From NCBI GenBank assembly GCA_035582835.1, contig JAYKAV010003122.1, positions 8,466-72,465 of the forward strand: DNA of 64,000 nt, written 5' to 3'. Positions 24,901 to 34,573 of this stretch are shown one piece after another. Position 1 is the stretch's first letter. Every line of letters starts with the position of its first letter. The DNA is from Phoebastria nigripes (lineage: Eukaryota; Chordata; Aves; Procellariiformes; Diomedeidae). The notes below the pieces were generated by a model that ran no database searches, had not been told where the DNA came from, and saw only the letters and a program-made list of their open reading frames with translations. The translations under genes were made by a program, and so were the position numbers.

Positions 24901-26680
24901 TGATTCTCAGAGTCCTTTACACACATGAATTGCCTTTGTCTATGCCCATGTGAGGAAAAACCAAAGAAAAGAAAAAGCAAACAACATGACCCAAGATTAT
25001 GTAGTGTGCTGGTTTCAAAAAGCTACCAATCCCTCTAGCATCTTGGTTTCCGAAATGCAAAATATCTTCCTCACCACTTGCCGTATGAATTAAGAGCCAA
25101 GTCTGCTAGATTGACAGACTCTGCTATTAACTAGGAGAGGGGGATGAGGGGGAGAAGACAGCTGATAAAAATTTCCAAAGCTTAACCAAAATTCTGGCTC
25201 CAGCTGCATTGGCAATATTCCCAAAATAAAGCCTGTCTCCTCTTCATGTTGATGGGGGCAGATAAAGTTAGATGCATTTTGTTTTTAAATTAAACACCAT
25301 GTCTCTTGAATCATCATCAGAGGCCATCTCTTATCCTGGCTTTTGGTCATCACAAAGCTTCTGGCTCCTTCAGTTTGTTCTTGGCCAGATCACTATGTGT
25401 CCTTATCCTTGATACAGCATATCACAGCTCAGCCAGTATCCAGACATCTACCTGCACACACCCAGAGTGCAGAGCTGAGGAGAGGGCAAAGGAAAACAGA
25501 TCAAGGGGATAAAATACACTCCGCTTCTCAAGACAGGTAAACTCAAGAGCCCTGGAGGAGGCTGCAGAAAACAAAAGCAAGAAGTTCAGTAGATCCACTG
25601 AAATACCACTGCAGCTACAACAAGAAAGGGACTAAATTCTCCCTTCCCAGGAATATGCCAGTCAAGAGCCAGAAGATCTTGTGCAGTCTGAAGGTGTCCT
25701 CTAGGTTGAGGGTTTAAATTCAACCCTAACACAAAAAGAGTTGCCTGCACCTGATGGCTTGGCAACTTGCTTGCACCTGATGGCTTGGCAACTTGCTTGA
25801 AAAGGAAGGAAAATAAGGGAGGGAGGAGGCATATTTATCTCCTTTTTGCACAGGGACTTAGGTCTTAAAATCCACCATCATTGCTACCACAAACTACCCC
25901 CAGCACCACCTCTCACCCTCCAAATGCTCTGCAGGAAATGAGTTCCCCTCTCACTTCAAGGGTGGAAATCATTCAGGGTCAGGAGAAAGTTCCAGTGCTA
26001 TGTGAAGCTCACTCTGCTCCATTGGCTGTGCAAGCTCGAGAAAGGACAAAGCACCACAGTCAGGGACTGCTGAGCTACAAAACTGACATTGCAATCATTG
26101 AAGTTTACCTACAATAATGCTTTTTTCCAACCTTTCCTACTCCTGCTAACAAATAATTCATAAACAGAGGCTCACTGTGCCACGAGAACACACTAGTACC
26201 TTAATCATTGGGGAAATGGAGGAACCGTAAAACCAGGGCCCACCTTCACCCTGCAGGGTACCAAAGAGGCAGTCTCCAGGGGGGAGCAGGCACATGGGCC
26301 CTGCAGCACCCTCTGCCTGTTGCTCAGCTGGCCACTGCATCATCTTCAACAGCAGCCATGGGTGGCCTACAAGCACAGCAGCTGCAGCACAACAACCATT
26401 TCTGAAGTGACTGAGGTAAAGGGGAGGGCGGGGAGAGATCAAAAAGTAACTACTGGTGAAGCTGGGCAGCTGAGGCAAGACTGGCTCTGGTGAGCACAAA
26501 GCAGGGGAGCAGGGAAAACTGCTATCTCTCCAGGCATCACCCGCACCAACATTGTGGGGCACTGGAGACGCCCCTGCCCCATCTTCCTGGCTGTAGTTTA
26601 CCATTGCACCTCAAGGTCAGAGAGAAAGGAGAAAAGCAAGAGGCAAACAACAATAGCCCTGGACAGATCTATTTATTCAG
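21971..26680. other. Noncoding stretch
   Basis: About 4.7 kb with no supportable gene. GC content rises towards the right end. It holds a 26-bp tandem duplication (listed) and short A runs (for example about 24745-24759). Several overlapping open frames at 23.5-24.7 kb and 26.1-26.9 kb occupy both strands and show no domain or splice structure. Confidence 0.65.
25747..25798 (+). repeat. 26-bp tandem duplication (two copies)
   Basis: A 26-bp unit beginning 'gcacctgatggcttggcaac' occurs twice in direct succession and the copies appear identical. It is a short, recent duplication or a two-unit minisatellite. Confidence 0.95.
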
Positions 26681-27830
26681 CTTTTGCTATTGCTCCATGA
26701 AGTGGAAAGATCCAGAAACATGGAGACCTTGGAGCAGGCGCAGCCACACGCAGGAGATGAGAAGCAGCGGCTGGCGGAACCGCAAGAGCACCTTCCTCCC
26801 CCAGCTCCCCTCCGCCTGGGTGCAAGCGGCCCGTGACCAAGCAAGGAGGTCCTTTGCACCCAGAGGAGGGTGCTGAGCAGGTCTGCGAGCCTTGGAGAGG
26901 GTTCTGGCCTGCTTGAAACCCAGAAAAAGCCTCCCTCTCACTGCCTCGGCTCCCCCACCCCAGCGCACCAGCCACCCGCAGCCACCCGCTGAGGCTTGCT
27001 GGGCCCTTCCTCATGTTCTAGCTGGGGGAAAGAGGGAAGGGAGGGAGGGATGGAGAAAGAGACTCTCATCTTCCTTTGCTCCCCCCCGCCCCAGCCTTTT
27101 CCCTGCTCTACTCAGACCCAAAAAGCCGTGGCTCTCCTGCACATCCTACAACAGAAACACAAGGAGCTTTTTTCCCCCCTCCCCTTGATTCACCACCCTC
27201 CAGCCTCCGGCAGGGACTGCATGGAAATGGCGATATTCCTGTATCATCTGGATCAACGGCACGGATAAGCTCAAAGAGGGCAAGGGAGGATGGCATGGGA
27301 GGACAAAGCGGGAAGGCTTTGTTTGGTCCCGGCTCCAGTGCAGCCCACCCCCTCTCCATCGCAATGCCCTCCAGCTCGGACATGCAAGAAGGCGTTGGGA
27401 AGGGAGGGGGCCTGGGGGTGCTTATGAATTTTGTTTCCCCCATCAAGGGGACGGCTGACTCCCCCGAGCATGCCTGGCTCTGCAGGAGCTCCCTGGAGTA
27501 ACCTTTATTCCAGTGTGTCGCAAGCATGTATTTCACGGATGGTTACACTGAATCATTATCACCAGACGTTCATTTGACCAAAATAATGTTATTAGCATCG
27601 TCAGGTCCATTTCCCCCCCCTCAAATTCCTCCCTCCCCAGTACACATACGCTCCCTCCAACCCCCAGGCCCCTGCCATCCACATAGGGCACACCCCTCCC
27701 CGACACAAAATCTCATGATGTGTGACACAATGTCCGAGAAAAGAGAGCGGCAAGAGGGGCTGGCAAAATGGATGGACGTGCCTTTGGCATTTACTGCATT
27801 CCCTACCCTCTGCCAATGTTTATCAGCCCC

Positions 27831-27847
27831 GCGCGCACACACACACA
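27831..27847. repeat. Alternating GC/AC tract (Z-DNA-prone)
   Basis: A GCGCGC stretch passes directly into an (AC)n run, giving about 17 bases of strict purine-pyrimidine alternation. Such tracts favour left-handed DNA. There is no evidence of function here. Confidence 0.8.
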
Positions 27848-28082
27848 AAGACGCACACGCAAAATTCAGAATTAAATCACGGCCTGTCCTAGGTACATGA
27901 CTACGGGTGTATGAGTGTGTGCACATGTGCCCAAGCTGCGGTCACAGTCCTATCGGGAACCCGAATCTGTGTGGCACGAAGCAAAGGTCATCATGCCACT
28001 GTTGTGATGCACTAAAAAAAAGCCGCAGAGCCATCAGGATGTAACACAGAATTTTCTCGTCAAGGGACGAGAAACCTTCGGT

Positions 28083-28128
28083 GGGGGCTGGGAGGAGGAA
28101 AGCGGGTGTGCAGATGGGGGGATGGGGG
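28083..28128 (+). other. Potential G-quadruplex
   Basis: Five runs of three or more G (28083-28087, 28090-28092, 28104-28106, 28116-28121, 28124-28128) lie within 46 bases on the plus strand. Two of the loops are longer than 7 nt, so the predicted structure is moderate. Confidence 0.45.
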
Positions 28129-28614
28129 AAAATGGCAGAAAATGGGGAGGAAAATGAAGAATACAAAGCTCCACTTCGCTAATCCAAGATAGACAATCCA
28201 TCCCTTCCCCCCTCTCTACGCCCTCCCTCCCCCCGAAATGTTGGTGCAGATGGATTTCTGTATCTTGGTTTTGCAGCAGTGGGTCTAATGACTCCCATAC
28301 CAAACCCCCTCGCTATGATAACCCCTCCCACTATTTTTTTTTTTTTAGACTGGGCTGAAGAATAATGTGTTTTTAGAGATAATAGGGTTTATAAAAAGAA
28401 AAGAAAAAGGGATGCTGCACAGACATTATGCGAATAAGCTGCTCCCCGCATCACCCCCATCTTCCCCCAACCACACATCCCGATTTTACCCCCTCCCGTC
28501 ATTCTCCAGCCTTCCCCCATCAGCTCCCCCAAGGAAAGGAAAAAACCCACAACATGATCTGGGTAGCCGATCTCAAAATCCCAAGCACTAATCCGCTTGA
28601 ATTTGTTCTTCCCC

Positions 28615-28623
28615 TTATATAAG
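28615..28623 (+). promoter_or_regulatory. TATA-like element
   Basis: TTATATAAG lies between a C-run and a GCAGCAGC stretch, which is the look of a TATA box with a GC-flanked context. No downstream coding frame or first-exon structure supports an actual promoter, so it is only a motif. Confidence 0.25.
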
Positions 28624-29767
28624 CAGCAGCACGTCAACATGTTCAGTGGAAACACAGCGTAAAATGAGGCCAGGCTACAGTCATGGAACAGGGGTGATAT
28701 CGGCAGATATCGAGAAGCCATCACCACCAGGATGATTAAATCAAGTATTGGGCTTTCAGCCATTCTGTTCCTTTATTTATTTATTTTTCAACGCTTACTC
28801 TAATTTTATTTCGTTTCATTTTGGTTTCGCTCTACTTCATTTTTTAAAGGACAAAAGTGAAATAAATAATTAAAAGCCTCGAGACATACCCCACTGGAAG
28901 GTGCCCGAATGCTCCAGAAAGAGAATCCTCACCTCCTAACTTTTTTTTTTTTTTAAATAAATAAATACAGTCCTGTTGCTCCCATTATCCCCAAACTTCC
29001 AATGTCCCCAGCTATACCTCCCTACTCCTGATAAACCAGATACTTTGTTAGAGAGAGACAAATGTTTAAGAAACTGCCAGAGACCGAAAAGAAACTGATG
29101 GAGAAATGGAAAATTATGTCTATACAATAATCTAGTTCGTTCAGCTGATAAAGTGCGTCCAGCCCCAAAACCAAGAGCAATAATCTCTGCAACCTCCTTC
29201 CCCCCAAAATACTACTAACCCTTAGATAAACTTGCCCAGCTTAACACCCGATGACCATTTTAACTTAAACCAGTGACAGACGTAACACCCTTCTGGTTCA
29301 CGTTACAATTAATAACCGACTGTATCATCACAGCAAACAAAACCTTTTGTGATCAATTTTTCCCCCTACCTACTCAACATCTCTCTTAGACTTTTCACCG
29401 GTCTAGTTAAGAGTTCGCCCCCTCAAAAAATACCCTCTCAAAATATGCAATAAGCAGGTATTGGTGAGCGGTTGTTTCAATATTCACCTTTTTAGGAGGG
29501 CTGTGTGCTTATCACGGAACAATTGCGTGCAGTAAAAAATACAGGAGGAACAATATTTAGGAAAAACAGAAATAATTTCTTAAAACTATTTGCAACGATG
29601 CGTTGAACAGTTTGACCACAGAAAGGTGGAAAGAGAGCTTGGAAAAGCGAAAGGCTGAAAGTGTCCTTTTTATAAATGATTCGATGTTTTTAGCCTGGGT
29701 TCTGCCTCCCCAATCCTTTGGTTTTTCTGCCGCTGATCTCATGCTTAATCTCTTTTATTGTTTTCTT

Positions 29768-29791
29768 GGGGGAGGCGGGGGGGGAGGGGGG
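29768..29791 (+). other. Strong potential G-quadruplex
   Basis: Runs of G5, G2, G8 and G6 separated by 1-2 base loops lie on the plus strand. The G8 can supply two tetrad tracts, so four tracts of three or more G with short loops are available. The flanks are AT-rich, so the tract is isolated. It lies about 650 bp from the edge of the CpG island. Confidence 0.65.
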
Positions 29792-30409
29792 AGAAATCAG
29801 GGAAAAAAAAATTTTTGAAAGGGAAAGATTTCAATTTTAACAAAATGCATCCTCAAAGAGCACTGGTTAAATATGTTACTTCCTAGCTACAAAAGACTGC
29901 AATTAAAATAAATTTAAAGAGTAAGCAAAAGACAAGTCACCTGCAAAGCACCAGAGTCAGTGCCCTTAGGTAGGAGAATTACATCACTCTCTGACTGAAT
30001 GATGTTTTCTTTTAAATTATAAAGCAGGTGGATTTTTTTTGGCAGAAAAAGGAAAAAAAAAAAACACACAGTGGTTATTTCACATACATCTTGCACGAAG
30101 AAAGCATTGAACCAACCTTTAAGGTCACTGACTGCCTGAAAACCCACAGCAGTCGCTCACGGTGGAAGTTTTCAGGCAAGACGGCTACTAAATCATTAAT
30201 ACAAACAAATGGAAGGCGGGGAGGAAAGGCGCTACTGTAATAGATCCGAAGACTTGGAAGAGGAAAAAAATACTAAGGAAAAAAAAACTTTCATCTTCAG
30301 CCTCTCTTGTTTCCTCATTAATAATTTTTTTTTTTTTAAAAGAAATCCTCAAGCTTTAGTCAAACAGTAGGCTCACTCTAAGCGTCTCCCTGATGTAACT
30401 CTGCGTAGC

Positions 30410-31320
30410 GGCGTCTTCTTTTTCGCGAGGCCCCCCCGTTTTTCACTCCGAAAAGCCCCGCCGTGGGAACTGCCATTTCCCAAAAAGTCGGGCAAAAGGA
30501 GCCGGGGCCGGAGCGTCCCGGGGGGTCGATGCGCGCCCACTCCGCCCGGGCGGGCAGCGCCCAGCCCCGCCAGGGCAGCGGGGAATGGGGAGAGGGATAA
30601 AACGATCCGAAATAGTTGTCGTGAGGCGGGTCAGGAGAAACCCACCCGCGGAGCTCCGGAGCGGCGGCGCCCAGCGCCCGCCAGGCGGGTAGCCCCCGCT
30701 GTCCGTGCCGTGCTGAGTCGGGCCGTGCCGCCTCCCCGCCCGCCGCCCCCTCTCACCTCCGCAGCCGGGCGGACGCCGGCCGCCGCGCCAACTCGCGGCT
30801 CGCCTCCGCTGCGGGGCAGGGGGCTCCAGCGTGGCCCCAGCCGCGGAAGCTCGCGGGGGTCCCGGGGAGGCTGGGCTGGGCTGGCCGCGCCGAGCCNAGC
30901 CGTGCCGAGCCGAGCGAGCCGCGGGCGGCCACGGGCGGAGCTGCGCAGGGCTGAGCGCGCCGCGGTGCCGGAGCAGCCCGAGCCCCGCGCACGCCGCCGC
31001 CGCCCCCTGCCGCCGCGCCCGCCCCGCCCGGCCCCGGCTTTTAAAGAGACCGCGGGCCCGCGCCCCCGGCTCCCCGACACGGTCCGCCCGGCCTCGGCAG
31101 CGGGCACGGCCTCGGGCAGGGGCAGCAACGCTCCGCCGGGCTTCTCCTCCCGCGCTTGCGGCGGGGCCGCCGCCTCCTCTCAGGAAAGAGGTTGGAGGCT
31201 TTTCTTCTGCCTCCGGCCCCAACAGCGTCTCGTTCCTCGAGTACTGCCTCACCGGGCCGGCACAGCAAGCGGGTATTTTTGCCCCTCTGGTCCCAGCAAG
31301 GGGCGGGGNGACATACAGCT
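30410..31320. promoter_or_regulatory. CpG island, probable gene promoter
   Basis: About 900 bases of very GC-rich sequence with dense CpGs and several GC boxes (for example CCCCGCCC at 31022-31029, and repeated cccgcc/gggcgg words), bounded sharply by AT-rich DNA on both sides. This is the typical form of a vertebrate CpG-island promoter. A CTTTTAAAG element (31038-31046) could serve as a TATA-like box in either direction. On the minus strand, 280 bases further on, there is a strong splice donor (GGAG/GTGAGA at 30757/30756). On the plus strand a weaker donor (GAG/GTAACG at 31386/31387) exists. I favour minus-strand transcription, but the island could be bidirectional. Long open frames here (up to 269 codons) follow from lack of A/T-rich stop codons. 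N bases occur at 30897 and 31309. Confidence 0.75.
30757..31012 (-). other. Candidate untranslated first exon
   Basis: If the TATA-like element at 31046-31038 (minus strand, CTTTAAAAG) is used, transcription would start roughly 30 bases on, near 31010. The first good donor downstream is GGAG/GTGAGA, placing the exon end at 30757. Translation of this interval gives only proline-, arginine-, alanine- and glycine-rich sequence with no recognisable domain, so it would be a 5' UTR exon. The start is estimated, not observed. No acceptor or coding exon further along the minus strand (towards base 1) was recognised, so the gene remains unidentified. Confidence 0.3.
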
Positions 31321-33465
31321 TATTTTTACCTTCTAGAGTTTGCCCACACTACCTAAGCAAGCAGGGACCCGCCATCTGAGCAGGAGGTAACGCCTTCCTC
31401 AGACGATCACCTCCGTGATTCCCCCAAAACCTTTAAAGTTCACAAAGATTTTTCACTTCTACCTCAGAGTTTGACCCAAACCTACTGGGTATTTCAAGTC
31501 AATTTATGCACTGCCCATTTCATTTCAACCAGCCGCTAAGTTTCCCTATTACCTTGCATAAATCTCTCCAACTTTTTATCCACTTATTTCCTCACTTGTA
31601 AAAGTAGAGACAATGGCACTGATGGACAAGATCAACTGCACTAGGGTCAGCATTTAATTCAGAGCGTATATCCTAGATATTGTTATTTGTCATTTTATCA
31701 CCACTAGCACTTAGCAGAGTAAACAACATAATTCAGAGCGCCTTCTGTAGGAAACACCTATGTAAAGTTTTTTTAATGTGTTATCATGCTGAAAGTCCAC
31801 CTCAAAGACGACTAGCAGGCAGGAACATTATGCACATGAAGTGCACACAAAACCAAAAGTGAGAAATCAAACCTTCTGGTCCCTCTCTCCAGACCCCGTG
31901 ATCTCGTAAAATTTGTGTACGATGCTCATACTGCAATGCCAGACACTTAGAAATGCATTTGCCCTAGGGACAGACTGGAAAGCTATTTGCCTTTCCTTCC
32001 CCTTCTGATCATGTATTCAAAGGTTTTTGTCTTTTTCTACATTTTGCATAGCAGACAGCCTACTCGCAGCATTTGATAAATAATAAATAATAATTATTTT
32101 ATACAGTATGTATTGATCACTTTGCCCACTATCGAAATGCAGCTGTGTCTGAGGTGGATAATAGCCACACAGAAACACTAAATAATAGTTTCAAGTAGTA
32201 TTAGGAGCCCCCTGGGAAGTTTCTCTGGAAAACACAGTCCTTCACATCCCCTAACAAATTCAGATACATGCACAGAGAGGATAATGGAGACCTATTTCAA
32301 CAAGGTGACAATGGTCCAGCAAAGAGGCATCTTCCTGACTCAAAATCAGCATCCCAAGAGCAAGAATTTATCCCTTTAGATGTCTGTGCAAAGGCAGGTT
32401 GTTGTCCATATAAAACAGGAAGCTTAACAATATAACAGCAGTGAGAACTATCAATCCCTCCTCAGGGCATGGGATTAGATCCTGGTCTCNATTACTGTGA
32501 AGAAAATCAGGTATTACTTCATTTACTTCAATAGTTAACTCCAGATTTAAAATGTGCAACTGGCAATAAAATCTGTCTTCCAGTACCTTTCTTCCCCTGC
32601 TGATAGTTCTGGCAATCTAGCATTTTGTAGCTTGCAGTTTATCAAAGTAATGATTTGATGAGGTAGTCATCTGAAACTGCACCACCTCTGGCCCTTCGTT
32701 CTCCAAGGTCTTCTAAGACCATGTACGTACTTGCATCATATTTTGATCTGGCTGCCTATCACCACAGTATCTTCCATTTAAAATCAATGACAACAGCACA
32801 GTCTCCACTTCTAGTTCGGAGCTAAACCTCTTCAGTTTGGCACATGGAAAACAGCATGTACCCTGAGAGAAAAACAAACTAGCAACGGCAGCTTATAGCT
32901 AGCTTAATCACAAAGGGTAAAGTGAGCCCAAGAAGATTTGGGGAAAACAAGCTAGTTTTCATCCACACACTATTCTTTCAACTCAAAAAAGAAAAACCTA
33001 GGACCCCCACATATGAAATGTTTACAAATCAGGAAGAGGGATAGGATACTTCATCTAACTGAGGAGCTTCTATTCGTAGTGCTATGTATGAGCCAAGGAA
33101 GAAAACAACTACTTTGAAAAAAAATCTTACTGTGCATAACTCAGATGCATAGACCTCTACTTCTGAAAAATTGTTACAGTTAGGCACCAAAGTAGCAGAC
33201 ATCATTTTATAAATAGGTAGAGAGTAGTGAGAAAATATTAGAAGATCAGGGAAGTTTCTTTAAGATTGCAAGACATGTCTTTGCTGGGGGTGGAACAAAA
33301 CAGAGGCAAGAGGAAAGCAGTGTGGTACAAGGAGAAGTTCTTTGTCCAGTAAGCAATACTCTAATTGATCAATAGGGGAGTGAATTTTTCTAATTCCTCT
33401 AATTCTTTCTTTCACATCTCTAGCTCTAGCCCTGCAGTTTGCAAAGAAGTGGTATGGACAGGGGG

Positions 33466-33484
33466 AAAAAAAAAAAAAAAAAAA
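33466..33484 (+). repeat. A19 homopolymer
   Basis: A run of 19 A follows five G. No retroposed body was recognised next to it. Confidence 0.9.
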
Positions 33485-34516
33485 TCATTACCACAGTGAA
33501 GTTTGCACCAGCCCCCTCTAATACTTTTCCACTCCCCGGCATATGCCACTGGCATTGTGGTGAGACTTTTAAAAATGTATAACGTGCTCTAGATAAAGTA
33601 TTTTGTCCCCATCTATAAGATGATCAGTAGATACATCAGCCTTTTCTGGTGCCTTCATTAAGAAAACAGCCAGTTCCCTTTCCAAGGGACCTTGTAAATT
33701 AGCAGTGGCACAGATTTGTACACCTGGGCACCTGGCCACTGCCTCCTGACACAGGCACTGTGCTCTGCTCCCACCACTGGGGAGAAGAGCAAGAATACAC
33801 AGGCATAGACATGTTATTCATCTTCTTTTCCTTGCTCCCTTTAGAATAAATTTCCAAAACTTTTTACCAAGCTCATGTGCTTGTTTTAACTAAAAGACAT
33901 AATGCTGTCAATAAACTGGGGCAATTCAGTTGGTGCAATTTTCAATAAATTGCAAAGGGGGACTGTTCATCTTCAAGGTACTTATTCTGCTCCAAGATCT
34001 GGGCTTGCTGATTCAGGGCAGCAGCTGTAGTACCCACATGACATCTCTTTTGCTTACGTCTTGCTAGAGGAGCAAGCTGGCTCACAGGAGCTACCTAGCT
34101 CCCTGATGCAGTAGAAACTGCGCGTGCCATTATCATCAGTTCCTGGTCAGGGGTGATGAGAGAGGCACCAGAGCCTGGAAAAGGCTCTGGAGACAGAACA
34201 GGCAGGAGTTAGAGACATCATCTATCATGCCAGGTTGTCCAAATGCTGCCACACAAGATCTAGAAGGTTCCATCTAAACTAATGCCCCGAGTATGGCAGC
34301 AGGGGATGGGAAGAAAGGCTGCACTGTAATATTGTCCCATAGAGTATAATCTGCTGGGCTTTTTCCTTAGGTTCTCTGAATGGCATTCACCAAATCCTTG
34401 AAATCAAGCATTTGTATGGTACTGTTTAATGGAAATGAGGCTCAAGGGGAATTTGCCATTGAAACAGTGGCAGGGAAGTCTGTGCAACAAGACAAGAATG
34501 CAATTTATCTCTCTGG

Positions 34517-34517
<1 letters not shown>

Positions 34518-34571
<54 letters not shown>
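34518..34571 (+). repeat. Poly-T tract of 54 nt
   Basis: This is an uninterrupted run of 54 T, by far the longest homopolymer here. On the minus strand it could be the poly-A tail of a retroposed RNA whose body would lie at higher coordinates. I see no AATAAA-type signal just before it and no recognisable gene body there. The exact length is doubtful because such runs are poorly sequenced. Confidence 0.9.

Positions 34572-34573
<2 letters not shown>

Larger units (their letters stand above)
26681..30400. other. Motif-rich noncoding flank of the CpG island
   Basis: About 3.7 kb of sequence free of recognisable transposons, unlike much of the left half. It has many C or G homopolymer runs (for example 27083-27093, 27614-27622, 28204-28238), scattered retained CpGs, and short AT-rich blocks with homeobox-type words (ctaatcc at 28589-28595; ataattaaaag at 28866-28876). 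No frame resembles a known protein. Absence of repeats, retained CpGs and position next to a CpG island fit a first intron or upstream regulatory region. Conservation cannot be judged from one sequence. Confidence 0.4.

Noticed and set aside
25700..25735. B-box-like ggtttaaattc suggesting a tRNA or SINE
   Set aside because: It has two mismatches to the B-box and no A-box at a suitable distance.
30443..31252. 269-codon open frame on the minus strand in the CpG island
   Set aside because: Its composition is arginine, alanine, glycine and proline as expected from GC-rich DNA. Other frames on both strands are also open, there is no domain, and it crosses the probable promoter.
30710..31336. 208-codon open frame on the plus strand in the CpG island
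   Set aside because: Same composition effect as the minus-strand frame. It includes N bases and has no recognisable domain.
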